Below, one piece after another: positions 24,752 through 36,265 of a DNA stretch of 64,000 bases (positions within the stretch are counted from its first letter, which is position 1; every line of letters begins with the position of its first letter). The translations under genes were made by a program, and so were the position numbers. Origin of the DNA: Annona cherimola (taxonomy: Eukaryota > Streptophyta > Magnoliopsida > Magnoliales > Annonaceae); NCBI GenBank assembly GCA_030490835.1, contig CM059971.1, forward strand, positions 36,256,012 to 36,320,011. The letters run 5' to 3'. Under the pieces are notes generated by a model that was given only the letters and a program-made list of their open reading frames with translations, did not search any database and was not told the DNA's origin.

Positions 24752-26886
24752 AAAATGTTTTAATTATTTATTTGGTGTATGAGCCCATGATTTTGCATTT
24801 TATGGTCTTAGCTCATTAAACAGTGCCTTGTCATCGGTCATGTGTCTTGAACAACTACTATCCATGAACCACGTATTGCTTATTTTGGCTCTAATACATA
24901 CCTATGAAAAAAAAAAATTATTTGTACTTATCTCTTTTGTACCCATCTCTTAGGTCTGATTGGGTTAGTATATGAGTTTAATGCTATTTGCTTTTGTTTG
25001 GGAAGTGCATATCCTAGACTTTTTAGAATCCAAACTAATTTTACTCCTTTCTCGTATATCTTTATCCTTTCTTAACTTTGCATTGATAAATCTTATGGGC
25101 AAATTTATTTCATAAATTGCATGCATTTTGTATTCTTTGAAGAGCAGTGCGGGGGCTTGGTTGTTACCAAGTAGATATTCTCATGCATGTGGTCCTTGGG
25201 AGTTTTACTTGGTGCTTAGGTGTAACCGCTTTGGTAAGAGATTTTACCCATTTTCGTGTATTATTATTGCTCCATTCACCATGCTCAAATGTTGAGTATT
25301 CAAGTCCCTTTTTCATATTTTGTGTCATCATTTTAAGAAATATTTTGACACTCTCTCCTGGATTAAAAAACTTAGCCAGTGATTCATTGAGTATTTGATC
25401 TCTTTCTTTGACTTTTCCAGTTCATTATGGTTAAAATTTTCACTTCTTCAACTAGAAATTTAACCTTTCAACTAGTTTGTTATTCACAACAACCATGCAT
25501 CATCATTATCTCTTCTTTTAAACATATTTAACAACAAGCCTCTTTATTTCATCATATAATACATTATAAATTTGTTATAATTCTTCTAACATTTGATGCA
25601 TTTATCTAAGGATGAGCAAATTAATTGAGAAATTGAATGATAGGATTTAAAAGGCACCTCATCATTACTTGTGTGACTAGTAGTGATGGTTTTGTTCCCT
25701 ATCATCTCGACTACTATAAGGCAATTACAAGAACTATCTTCCTCCATCCGTGCTATGCAGCAAAATTCTGGTGCACTTTGTGTCTTTATCTTCACTTGAT
25801 GAGCTGCTCGAGAAAAAATGACTCTTTATTTACGTACATTCCCCTTGCTAGCTGCTTAGTGAACTTCCTTGAACTACTACTTTCTTTCCTCTCTTGTTTA
25901 TCTTTTTATTTGTTTTCATCTATTGTTAGATATTGAATTTGCATATGTCTCCTATACCTCAACACTTGTAGCACTTGAGAGTATTTTTTCTTTTCTCGTT
26001 CTTGCCTTTGTCGTTGTAGTCTTTGATGGAGCTTGCATTTTTTCCATTTCTTACAAATTTCTAAATTTCCTTGTAAGGAGGGAAATCTCTTCATCCTCAT
26101 TTGGTGATGTTGAGGAAGACTCATCCGAACTTTGTTGGTTGGCTTTTAACGCAAGAGTCTTCTTCCCCTTGCTGTGTTCTTCGTTCTTTTTCTTTATCAG
26201 CTCATGAGGCATACATGAGTTGATTAGATGTTCCAGCTTTAAATTGTTAAGGTCTTTAGCCTCCTCGATGGCAGCAATCTTTGGAGTCTATGACTTAGGT
26301 AGGGCTTGTAGAATCTTCATTAACTACTCAGATTTAGACACAGTCTTTCCTAAGCCTTTGAGACTATTAGTAATTTTAGAAAATCTAGCAAACATTTCAG
26401 AAATATTTTCTATTTCATACATCTTGGAACTTCTAGCTTTTCAATAAGAATGTTTTATCTCGTCCCTTGGACTCGAGAAGTATTGTCATATATAGATGTT
26501 AGAGTATTATATATTGCCTTATATATGGATGTTAGAGTATCCAATATTTCCTTAATATTTTGGCATAAGGATACTCTATTGTATTTGGTTGGAAGTACAA
26601 AACAGCGAGTTCATACTCTTGGCATTGCTCTTTACAACTTTTATTTCCTCCTCGGTCCATTCAAAAGCTTTCTTGCTTTTGGTAGTGCAACACTATCTTG
26701 GATAGCAAACCAAGAGTCTAAGTCTATAGTCATAATCAACTGTTCCATTCTCAAATTTCAATAAATAAAGTTACTCTTATCCAATAAAGGTAGTCTAGTA
26801 AAGGATTAACCTTTAGCGAAGGCATGAACGAAAGTTGATTGGGTAGTCATTTAATATATGATCTCTTTCAAATGAATACGAAGCTT

Positions 26887-26898
26887 GCTCTGATACCA
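26887..26898 (-). other. copia B primer-binding site
   Basis: TGGTATCAGAGC on the minus strand, identical to the copia A site and likewise two bases from the LTR edge; it matches initiator tRNA-Met. Confidence 0.8.
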
Positions 26899-26900
26899 CT

Positions 26901-27574
26901 TGTTGGTCTCGAATAGTTAGTTTAACCCAAGAGGAGAGGAATGAATTGAGTTCTTTAAAAAAATTTCTTAATTAATTAAAATTTAACTCTAGTTTAATCA
27001 AGTCCCCTTAAATGAAACAAATAGAGTTAGTGTAAGAAAGCAAGAGAATCAAGGCAAACATACAAGAAAACACAAAAATTATGGTGGTTTGGGCAACATC
27101 CCTACTCTATTTTTTCAAGTACACACCCCTTATGTCTTGGGTTCCGCTATCTTATCAGCAATACAACTTAGAACTTCAACTTTCTTTTATATTCTAACTC
27201 TAGAAGACCTTTACAACAATCACACAAGTAGTTGATGAGTACCACTCCAACAGAATACTACTTGTATCTTATATTACGTTACAAATTTGTGTAGAATAAA
27301 TACCTTAATTAAACCCCATTACTCCACTTGGTATCTGTTAAATAGATTTGCAGGAATTTTGAATGTTATCTGGTAGGCAGCGCGCACTTCATATGCCAAT
27401 GTTCAAAAAATTTATGATTGTTACAACTAAAGTTCCATTTGGAGTTGACTGAGCCTATGATTTCACCCAAGTTGTAACTAGAATCAATTTTGGTATCAAT
27501 TTTAATGCTTCATATGCAAACTTCACCCAAGTCACAAATTAAGTTGACTTGGGATGCGACTTCGCAGTGTATTA
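26901..27574 (-). repeat. copia B 5' LTR, truncated
   Basis: The inner edge TGTTGGTCTCG follows the PBS. The LTR shares several stretches with the copia A LTR (for example ATGAATTGAGTTCTTTAAAA and the GGCAGCGCGCACTTCAT block), but it ends after 674 bp exactly where a second LTR start occurs at 27575. Confidence 0.7.
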
Positions 27575-28230
27575 TGTTAGTCCCAAGTTATTGACTTAAC
27601 TAAAGAAGGGAGGATAAATTAGGTTAATAAAAGTTTCCTGGAAAATTTAAACTTAACCTTGGATTAGTTTAATTCCCCCTGAATAAAACAGATTGAGCTT
27701 GGAGAGAGAGCAAGAGATATGCAATCACACATAATGACCAAAATAAATTATAGTGGTTCCTGAAACACCTCTACTACACTCTTCCAAGAATACTCCTTTG
27801 TGTCTTGGATTTCACTATAACAATAATAATATAACTAGAGCATCAATTCTCTTCTAAATTCTAGCTCTAGTGGGCTTTTTACAAATATTCTTACAAGTAG
27901 TCAATGAATTACTACTTGTGATATACCTTTGGCCTTAGTTTCCAATACCAAGCCAAGTAGTCAAATACAATAAAAGATATATATAAATGAAATGAATCTA
28001 TATGTTACAAAGATATGTAGAACAGTGAGGCACAACAGCAATCCCTCAGAGATTTGAGAAAGACAAAGCGTTGAAGCTCTTACAATTTTCTTAAGAGACT
28101 TGCTTGAAAATTACCTAGTCGAGTTTTAATGCTTGTAAATCAAAAGATTGAAGTTCATTCAATGCTCTTTTGAACTCTCATGACTTTATTTAACGTCTCT
28201 TAAATATATTTGAATGAAACTTGATCAAGG
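27575..28230 (-). repeat. LTR C, related to the copia A/B LTRs, right end undefined
   Basis: It begins TGTTAGTCCCAAG, and the next 200 bases repeat the order of landmarks seen in the copia B LTR (gene-like AATTCCCC.TGAATAAAACA, AGAGAGCAAGAGA, TTATAGTGGTT). There is no PBS beside it, so it is a fragment or solo LTR abutting or inserted in the copia B LTR. I could not locate its outer end; 28230 is approximate. Confidence 0.6.
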
Positions 28231-28257
28231 ACAACAATAACAACAACAACAACAGGT
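28227..28257 (+). repeat. (CAA)n microsatellite
   Basis: An imperfect CAA/ACA tract: AACAATAACAACAACAACAA. Confidence 0.8.
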
Positions 28258-29657
28258 GGCAATGTCACCGCCCACACCCAAGCTAGATAAACTTGAGGTT
28301 CAACCTCAAACACTAAACTCATACAGCTAATACCAAGTCATTGTGGTTCACCTATCTATTGCAAAAACTACGAACTTGTTAAGTCCTTATATGCATAAAT
28401 GGTTGTACAAAAGCCATCAAAGCCCTCAAACATTCCCCAAACATCCTCTAGGACTCCACTAGCCTTACCTACACTTGAACCAATTCAAACTCTACAAACT
28501 AAATCCAATGACTTGAATCCTCTCAATGCCCAACCGCTCTTCTCTCATTCGAAAATCCTCCGAACTCAAAATCATTGATCTATTCAAGTCTATTGGCTCG
28601 AAAACCAAAAAGGGAAAAAGATTTTACCTCGGACACTCCAAACACAACCAAACAAGGATGTTGAACTCCCCACTCCAAATCAAGCTTTCCAATATCGAAA
28701 ATAAATCCAAATGTGCCACCAAACATAATTTTTCAATACTCATTTGCTATATTGAATATAACTACCAAACTTCCCAAGATCATGCTCAGGTAGCCAAAGA
28801 CCTATTTCTCCAAACTCATCAACATTGACTCTTACAAAACTCATAAATTTCATAAGCTTATCCTTGTTTACACTCAATCCATCTCCATAAAATATTATCC
28901 AGACAAAGAAAACCAGCATGAAAGCACTCATTCAACTGTTCAAATTTTGAAGATAATGATGCCATCAAAATTTGAAAACATCAAAAAATCAAAAAGATTT
29001 TCCAGCCAATTCAACCTCTAAAACTTTACAGAATGTGATTACCATCTTACCTAGTACAAAATATTTTGGTAAAAATATAAGATAGGATCCTCACTCCTAA
29101 ATATTTTATTTTAAACATAACATAAACTATATTTTTCATTTTGGTTTGCTAATGATAGGATCATTTTGGGTTAATTTCTAAATTTTTTCCTCCCTTGGCA
29201 AACCAAAGATTTCAAACTTTTTGTAAACATGCTTCTTTCATAAACTATGAAAAATTATTTTCTCAAACTTTATTTTTCTCTTTAAAATTCTCTCTTATAT
29301 GGATTTGTCAATGGAAGTATACTTTCCTTCGATACCACAATAGGTCCTTAAATGGATCAACAAACAACAATTGCCAACACCAACAACTCCTTCAACCAAA
29401 ACCAAACAAGAACTATAGTTTTTGTCGCAAAACTTTATAGTTCAATCCAAACTCTCAACAGCTTTAACACAAGAACACTTCATCAAACTCCTGTAGGAAA
29501 TTCAAACACAACTCAGGTTGCAGCCGATAGCCAAACATTTAGAAGACCAATAGTTTGCAATAGGATCAAATGAACTAGAACCACTAGACCAGAAAAATCA
29601 AAATGAAGACTATATGAGGACTAACTGAGTCTCAGTACTAATTACACTTTTATACTT
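28258..29657. other. unidentified AT-rich sequence with short decayed open stretches
   Basis: No family is recognised. Open stretches at 28526-28828 and 29352-29573 (Asn/Gln/Thr-rich) are too short and compositionally simple to call genes, and the segments between them carry stops in every frame. The sequence is continuous with 34282 onward once copia D is removed (TSD TAAAC), so both halves should be analysed as one block. Confidence 0.5.
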
Positions 29658-29662
29658 TAAAC

Positions 29663-29907
29663 TAACAAAATTTGAGAAAATGGCTGAATGTTCTTTCTTT
29701 GATGATCTTTTCTTTAAATAAGAATTGTTGTACAACCTATTTCGGGCAAAAAATATTGACAGCAATTACACTAATTCCTGCTAATCTATTTTAGGTAAGA
29801 ATATATACAGCTAATACACAAATTATGATAAATTAGATCTTCAAATCTCAGCCATGATTTCTATCATAATTTTAGCAATTGACAGCCCACAACCTCTGCC
29901 ATTGATA
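29663..29907 (-). repeat. copia D 3' LTR (245 bp)
   Basis: It runs TAACAAAATTTG to CCATTGATA on the plus strand. Next to its inner edge the polypurine tract TTGAGGAGGGA (minus strand, 29908-29918) primes plus-strand synthesis. It contains 49 bases absent from the other LTR, lying between two similar copies of a TATTTYRGG phrase. Confidence 0.9.
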
Positions 29908-29943
29908 TCCCTCCTCAAATTGATGTTGGATGATCAGAAAGCA

Positions 29944-32900
29944 TCAATTTGGTAACCAGAAAATGATGTCGCTGTCGTGAGAGGGCTTTAGTAAATACAT
30001 TAGCAATCTGTTGATCAGTGGTGTGTGAGGTAGAGAAATGACATGGGCATCATATGCTTCACGAATAGAGTGACAATCCACTTCTATGTGGTTGGTGCGC
30101 TCGTGAAACACTAGGTTAGCTGTAATTTGGATAGCACTAGTATTATCCGCATAAAGCGGAGTAGGTTCCATTTGAGGAAACCCAAGCTCACCCAACAGTC
30201 CTCGAAGCCAAACAATCTCAGAACATGCAGAGGACATAGCACCATACTCAGACTCAGTGGAGGATTTCGACACCTGATCTTGCTTCTTACTTTTCCAAGA
30301 GACAAGAGAGTTGTCAAGGAACATGCACCAGCCAGTAATGGAACGTCGAGTATCAAAACAACCAGCCCTATATGCAACCAAGTGAATAGGAGAATCCACA
30401 GGAAAGAAAAGACCATGAGTAGAAGTGTCTTGTAAATAACGAACAATGCGACGAACAACAGCCAAGTGAAGGTGTTGAGGGGCCTGCATAAATTGACTAA
30501 CTTGTTGGATAGCAAAAAAAATGTCAGGCCGAGTAATGGTTAGATAATTCAAGCTCCCCACTAAACATCTATATAATGAGGGATCAGGCAAAAAATCACC
30601 CTCATCATGACAATATTTAACATTCACTTCTAAGGGAGTATCAACAGATCGACCATCGTGAAGACCAGCTAATGTAATTATCTCTTGAATGTATTTATGC
30701 TGATTTAAGAAAAGACCAGCCACTGTAGAGTTTACTTCAAGTCCTAAAAAATAACATAGAGGACCTAGGTCCTTCATATGAAAAGAGCTTTGAAGGCGCT
30801 GTTGAAGCTGAGAAATCAATTCAGAGTCGGTCCCTGTAATAGTGATATCATCAACATATACTAGGAGCAAAACAATTCCTTTAGGAGTCTTGCAAAGAAA
30901 CAAAGAGGAATCATATTAACTCTGGACAAAAGCGAAGCTAATAAGCGTGGATCGAAACTTATCAAACCAAGCACGCGGAGCCTGTTTTAAACCATAGAGT
31001 GACTTTTTTAGTTTACAAACATCAGAAGAGGGTGTAGAAAATAACCCCGATGGTGGAGTCATATAAATTGCTTCCTTAAGATCCCCATATAAAAAGGCAT
31101 TCTTAACATCCATCTGTCGTAACGACCAGCCCTTGGAAGCAGCAATAGCTAGAACAAGTCACATTATCGTCATTTTGGCCACCAGTGCAAATGTCTTCTC
31201 ATAATCAACTCCATACTTTTGTCAATTTTCGAGTGCCACCAACCTTGCTTTGTATCGGTCAAGTGACCCATCAGATCTCAGCTTAATGGAATATACCCAT
31301 TTACAACAAATGGGTTTAACACCAGTAGGACAAGGAACAATATCCCAAGTATGGTTCTCGTGAAGAGCTTGAAGTTCTTCTTGCATAGCTTTCTCCCAAC
31401 ATACATGTTTAGTGGCTTGAGAATAAAAGGTAGGAACTGTAATATCAGCTAAAATAGCAGAAAAACAATACCTATCAGGAGGACGATCGATACGATTAGA
31501 TCGTCGAAGAGCCACTGAAGTGGGCACTGGATCAGGGTCGAGAAGGATTTGCAATGATGGGGGTTGTCGTCACTGATAGACAAAACCAAGTTTAAAATGC
31601 TCAAAGGAGGGAGATATATCATCAAAGCTAGGAAGAAGAACACCATGTGAAGGGAGATCCTGCTGCTGAAAATAGTACTCATTTTCAAAGAAAACCACAT
31701 TTCTAGAAACACGCAGTCGATTAGTGGCAGCATCATAACACAGAAATCCTTTGTAAGTAGCGCTATATCCCATAAATGCACACCTTACGGATTGAGCTGT
31801 AAGCTTGTGACGTTCATGTGAAGGCAAGTGGACAAAGCAAACACATTCAAAAGTGTGTAGCATATGATAATCAAGCTGCATACCAAAAAGACGAAAGTAA
31901 AGAGAATCAAAATTCAATTGTTGAGAAAGTAGCCGATTAATTAGATAAACTGCAGTTGACAGAGCTTCCACCCAAAATCTAGGCGGAACTGAGGCCTCTA
32001 AGAGTAAAGTGCGAACCATATCCAGCAAGTGACGATTTTTCCGTTCAACCACCCCATTCTGTTGAGGGGTATAAGGGCATGATCATTGAGATATAATGCT
32101 TTTTTGTTGTAAGAAAGCTTGGAAATCATATGACATATACTCACCTCCATTATCAGACCGTAAAACCTTAATGGATGTGGAAAATTGAGTCTCAATATAA
32201 GCCATAAAACTTCTGAAAACAGTTAACACTTCAGCTTTAGTATGCAGAAAATATATCCATGTGAAATGATTATAGTCATCAATGAATGTTACGAAATACT
32301 TATACTGCGCATGGGAAATGATAAGAGTAACACCCCAAATATCACTATGTATAATCTCAAAACATGTATTAGCACGAGTACCATAAGTAGGAAAAGGTAA
32401 CACTTTACTCTTTCCTAGTTTACAAACAGAGCAATCAAGAGATAAACTGTTAGAAGAACATTGATTACCAAGAAAACCATGCTTCATTAAATGAGACAAT
32501 ATCACATTATTTGGATGGCCCAATTGTTTATGCAAAACGTCAGCCTTATTTTCAATAATAATAAAAGCCAAAGACAAAGTTCTAGGAATAATAAATTGCA
32601 ATGGAAATAATCTGCCCACTTTAGGCCCCCTCACGATCACCTTCCCCGACCCCTGATCCTGTACAAGACAACCACGACGAGAGAAATTTACACTACAGTT
32701 ATTATCCACCAACTGCCCAACTAAAATTAAACTAGTAGACAATCCAGGAGAGACAAATACATGACGAAAGGAAGGTCCAATATCACCAATGGCTGTAATT
32801 AGAAGATTACTTCCATTAGCAATCTGAATATTTTGTTTACCAGTATACTTTCGAAGATTGCGCAGCCAATCAGGTGATCCAGTCATATGATTTGATGCCC

Positions 32901-33920
32901 CATAATCAACAAACCAATGAGAAGAAACAATCTTATCTTGACATGAAGTCCACGAGTAGAGAATGCTGTGATAATCATCTGTTGGACCATTTCTGGAGTA
33001 ACAGAAGACTGATTTGTGCCAGCAATTGTAGATGTAGATCTGATATTGGTAGGTTTTGATATAGCAGCTTGAAAAGCTTGGCCTTGTCGATTTTCTGGGC
33101 GTGTAGAACATTGCTTGATAATGTGTCCATTCTGTTTACAATAACTGCAGAATTTCTTACCACAATTGCGGGCAATACGCCTGAACTCCTTACAACTATA
33201 GCACTGCATTTGTCCCTTTCCTCGGTTCTTCCCTTGAGCAGCATAAGCAACATTAACAACCTCAGATGTCTCCTTGGACGAAACAAGAACAGCTTGTGTA
33301 GTCATTCTTTGTTCTTCACGCAACAATTCACCAAGACATATATCCAAGGAAGGGACAAGATTTCTATTCAGTAATCCAGCCCGTGTAACTTCAAATTCTG
33401 GCCTTAGTTTCGTCAAAAACTGATCACGCCTACTATCTTCATGAATCGCTTGAAGGCTGGTTAAGGCCTCATTAGGTACCTTTGAATAAATAATACCAAA
33501 ATATTCGCTCTGTAGATTAATAAATCTAGAATAATACTACTCAATAGAGAGATTACCTTGACTGAAGTTACTAATCTCAAGTTCTAGTTGAAATCGTCTT
33601 GCAGTGTTATCTTGATGATATATGCGTTGCAGATAATCCCACATCTCCTTAGCTGTACTAAAGGAACATAAATTGTTCACCATATGAGCTTCAATAGAAC
33701 TTAAAATCCAAGAGATGATTCAAGCATCCTTTGCCTCCCATTGACCAAGTTCAGTACCTTCTTTAGGAGAAGGAGCAGACCCGCCAATGTGATTCCAAAG
33801 CTCCTTCCCTTTCAAAAATATTCTAAACTGAAATTCTCATGCTGCATACTTCTTTCTTGTAAATTTGCTAGCCAAAATCTTTGTAGACATTCTTCCAAGA
33901 AAATTCTCAGCAGACATTCT
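29944..33920 (-). pseudogene. copia D gag-pol polyprotein, broken
   Basis: Reading leftward from 33920: gag with two successive Cys-rich knuckles (CYSCKEF..IARNC and FCSYCKQNGHIIKQC, about 33120-33210). The protease motif WFVDYGASNHMTG is near 32880-32920, where the catalytic D-S/T-G reads D-Y-G. The GAG-pre-integrase phrase KQLGHPN (about 32510) and the integrase core follow, with ERKNRHLLDM at about 32020-32050. RT has [12 protein letters not shown] (about 31090) and the catalytic LVYVDDI (about 30850). RNase H has TRRSITGW and SKSSTESEY (30250-30350). The expected S-D-A-D-W of RNase H is missing: AY is followed directly by RAG near 30370, removing a catalytic Asp. At least five frame disruptions are present. 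Confidence 0.9.
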
Positions 33921-34066
33921 TCCAAAAAAAAATAAAATCTCAAAGCCAGAGTTGTTAATCAAAAATTAATCAACCCAAAAAAAAATAAAAGCAAACCAGA
34001 AACCTTTGGAAGATAGAAGAAAAAGAAACTGACAGATTTGAAGATTCAGTTATGAATTTCAAAGGC

Positions 34067-34080
34067 AGGCTTTGATACCA
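34067..34080 (-). other. copia D primer-binding site
   Basis: On the minus strand TGGTATCAAAGCC directly follows the 5' LTR end TTTTGTTA. It is one base off the canonical initiator tRNA-Met complement (A for G at position 9). Confidence 0.8.
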
Positions 34081-34276
34081 TAACAAAATTTGAGAAAATG
34101 GCTGAATGTTCTTTCTTTGATGATCTTTCCTTTAAATAAGAATTGTTGTACAACCTATTTTAGGCAAGAATATGTACAGCTAATACACAAATTATGATAA
34201 ATTAGATCTTCAAATCTCAGTCATGATTTCTGCCATAATCTTAGCAATTGTCAGCCCACAATCTCTGCCATTGATA
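34081..34276 (-). repeat. copia D 5' LTR (196 bp)
   Basis: It has the same ends as the 3' LTR and is co-linear except for a 49-bp deletion relative to it. The right flank is the TSD TAAAC. Confidence 0.9.
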
Positions 34277-34281
34277 TAAAC

Positions 34282-35430
34282 AACTCAGGCATTCACCGTC
34301 ATCTACCATCTCTACTCAAACATTCTCTGGCAAATATGTCAACATGACATCACTAGCTTGTGGACACAAGTGGACAAAATCATTACTCCGCCATCAGTCA
34401 ACTATAGTAAAGGAAATACTATAGCCTTAGTTAGCATCTTCAACAGTGCCAATTAGCATCCCCCAATAGTTCCAAATAGCCTTTTCACAAAACTCACAGC
34501 AAGTCAAAGCTTGTCATTCAAACCAGAATCGATAAAGCATCTCCAACTCAGCCCAGACAATGGTTGAAAATCTGTCCAGCAATAGTCATTCACCAAACTC
34601 ACAAACAGACCTTAAAATAGTAATAAGAAGAAAAGCAGAGCTTGCTATAAAGATCACTCTTTGTAGCAAAAGCATCCAGAGCTCTCTGTCTATCTCTCTC
34701 TAAGCCTTATAATCTCCCTGTCTTGTAAACTTTCCTATCAAACCTCTGTAATAAGCAGGATTTCAAGCTTTCGGATCTTACAGAGAAGATCCAGTTGTTG
34801 AGTAGAAGCTTGATCCAACTCAAACAAGCCTTGTAAGTTTTATTTTAAAATTGTATTTCAAGCTCATATTTTAAATTTCTATTATCAATCAAGTTGTTGT
34901 TTTGCCTACAGTTTTAATTATGCATGCATTTACACATAAAGAAAGAAACTATTAAGATTTAATACTTAATCAAAGGAAAATAAATTATATTAATAAAATA
35001 TATTATTTACCGAAAGTATTTGATTAAAGAACTTGAAAGAGTCCTACAAGAAGAACAAAAGATACATCTATGATTAGATTAGTTCTATAAAAATTTCTTT
35101 GAAAACGAAAAAAATGACATCATAATGGATAATGACATTGACATTGACTTAGCATTCCAAGCTATCCACTTTCCAAAAAACTTACCTTATATTAAAGGAC
35201 TTGTACATCAATGTAAACTAATTACAACTCTTTTATACTTATTAATAGAAAGAGAAAAAGAACGACCTCACTAGTTTAGAAGACAAATGATTTTTGACTT
35301 AAAATATGATAAAAGAAAACTTGAAAAACAATTATCAATCTTAACTGTTTAAATGCTGATAATTTCAAGAATTTACTTCTGAATCTAAATAATCCATATC
35401 AATTTCAATATTCTTTTATACTCTTTGAGA
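34282..35430 (+). other. unidentified block: possible promoter/leader followed by decayed coding remnant
   Basis: It continues 28258-29657. A TATA-like GCTATAAAGATC at about 34645 is followed by a CT-rich initiator-like tract (34680-34710), an AATAAG near 34750 and a long AT-rich leader. From about 35010 to 35350 one plus-strand frame keeps coding-like composition (Glu/Lys/Leu-rich, about 110 codons) interrupted by three stops. Promoter, short RNA start, leader and small first ORF resemble a plant pararetrovirus leader or a retroelement LTR. No diagnostic motif was found, so the identity is open. Confidence 0.3.
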
Positions 35431-35436
35431 CATTAA

Positions 35437-35448
35437 TGGTATCATAGC
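35437..35448 (+). other. possible primer-binding site
   Basis: TGGTATCATAGC matches the initiator tRNA-Met PBS at 11 of 12 positions and is preceded by ACATTAA, as at many LTR inner edges. No paired LTR was found. The following 390 bases to 35838 contain no recognisable gag; one frame near 35630-35800 is weakly open. Confidence 0.3.
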
Positions 35449-35847
35449 TATTTCGGACCGATCCAAGATGATCAGGCCTCTAGTTATTTTGGTTCATATA
35501 AGAGGGGATGAGAGTGTATTGGTTCATGTAAGAGTGGATATAAATACTGAAAGGAATTCTTCACAATCAAGTAAGTTTCAATAATACTACTATACTTGTT
35601 ATAGATGCACTAGGTTGAGTGGTTTCTTTATCCTCCCCAAGTACCAAGCAATTCAGAGGACTAAGAAAGGGAACGCCATGTATTGCCCAACAAGACATGT
35701 TATTCAAACTATAGTGGATCAAGGTATGAAATGAGCGAAAGTTATGCTAAAGGGTGCTAGCATTAGAAGAGATGCAACAATATGAGTCATTCAAAAAAAG
35801 TGATATATGATTAAGTAGCATACATGAAATAATGCCTGTTCTACATA

Positions 35848-36265
35848 GCCACTTAGGCCGGCCACAAAAAGCATTTTTTTTATAAGCATGTTAAGTTAGG
35901 TTTATTTATCAATAAATTAAGTTTTTACCATTTTTTTATTTTTTTATTTTTAACATAGGGGCATTGTGGTAATTTTCACAGCAAAAAATTACCACAACGC
36001 CACTATGTTTAAAATAAAAAAATTTTGATTTATAGAAAATTACCACAAAGTCCCTATTTTTAAAAATAAAAAATGTATAAACATATTCAAAAAGGGTAAA
36101 AATTCATTTATCGATTAAATACGCCTATTAACATATTTATAAAAAAAATTAAAAAATGGGTTAAATGGCCGGACATAGTTAACATATTTATAAAAAATAA
36201 ATAAATAAATAAAAATTAAGTTAAATGGCCGAAGAACTGCGGTCGGTCATAGTTGATCGGCCCAC
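35848..36265. mobile_element. foldback/MULE-like palindromic element (418 bp)
   Basis: A 9-bp TSD TTCTACATA lies at 35839-35847 and 36266-36274. The ends carry inverted GGCCGGCC / GGGCCGATC segments, and the arms (AT-rich, with TTTATAAGCATGTTAA and its complement) meet near 36000. The right arm has a duplicated segment of about 60 bp containing GGTTAAATGGCCG. There is no coding capacity. Confidence 0.75.

Larger units (their letters stand above)
20340..24752 (+). mobile_element. RTE-like non-LTR retrotransposon (LINE), decayed, with three insertions
   Basis: Fragments appear in LINE order. First is an endonuclease start at about 20690-20870, similar to the family's T-L-x-(x)-K-x-M-E and C-x-Q-E-x-R-W region. 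Next are reverse-transcriptase blocks at 22000-22130 (GKTLGPNNIPIE), 22695-23120 (PIYKNKG-like, then ENQFGFM) and 23818-23990 (LHQGLALSHYLFTL, then FIDD at about 23952-23975, a variant of the catalytic FADD). The C-terminal region to 24660 includes FRYLG, IKLKEKFYKT and LYGAKYW. Stops and frameshifts are everywhere. The 3' end is a GAT/GAC simple repeat, typical of RTE. The 5' boundary is uncertain. Such elements copy themselves by target-primed reverse transcription; this copy cannot. Confidence 0.85.
24790..27574 (-). mobile_element. copia retrotransposon B, 5' half only, decayed
   Basis: It belongs to the same family as copia A. On the minus strand there is a truncated LTR (26901-27574), a PBS (26887-26898), gag starting near the ATG at 26732, a degraded zinc knuckle (C-Y-K-C, then a stop, at about 25930-25975) and the protease motif NTWFMDSSCSRHMT at about 24830-24900, where the active-site D-S-G has become D-S-S. 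The element stops abruptly at about 24790, next to the LINE tail, so integrase, RT and the 3' LTR are missing. Stops and shifts occur throughout. Plus-strand open stretches at 25147-26764 are antisense shadows of this gag. Confidence 0.8.
29663..34276 (-). mobile_element. copia retrotransposon D, full-length but dead (4614 bp)
   Basis: Both LTRs (29663-29907 and 34081-34276), the PBS, the polypurine tract and a complete gag-protease-integrase-RT-RNase H order are present. A perfect 5-bp TSD TAAAC lies at 29658-29662 and 34277-34281. The LTR termini are TA...TA instead of TG...CA. The coding part is broken by frameshifts or stops near 33110, 32085, 31565, 31220, 31115-31200 and 30905, and catalytic residues are lost in protease and RNase H. 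The two LTRs are similar apart from scattered substitutions and a 49-bp indel, so the insertion is fairly old. Confidence 0.93.

Noticed and set aside
25147..26764. Chain of plus-strand open frames
   Set aside because: They are antisense to the decayed copia B gag on the minus strand and have no domain content of their own.
28526..28828. 100-codon Lys/Ser/Asn-rich open frame
   Set aside because: No recognised family and no flanking coding continuity; left in the unidentified block rather than called a gene.
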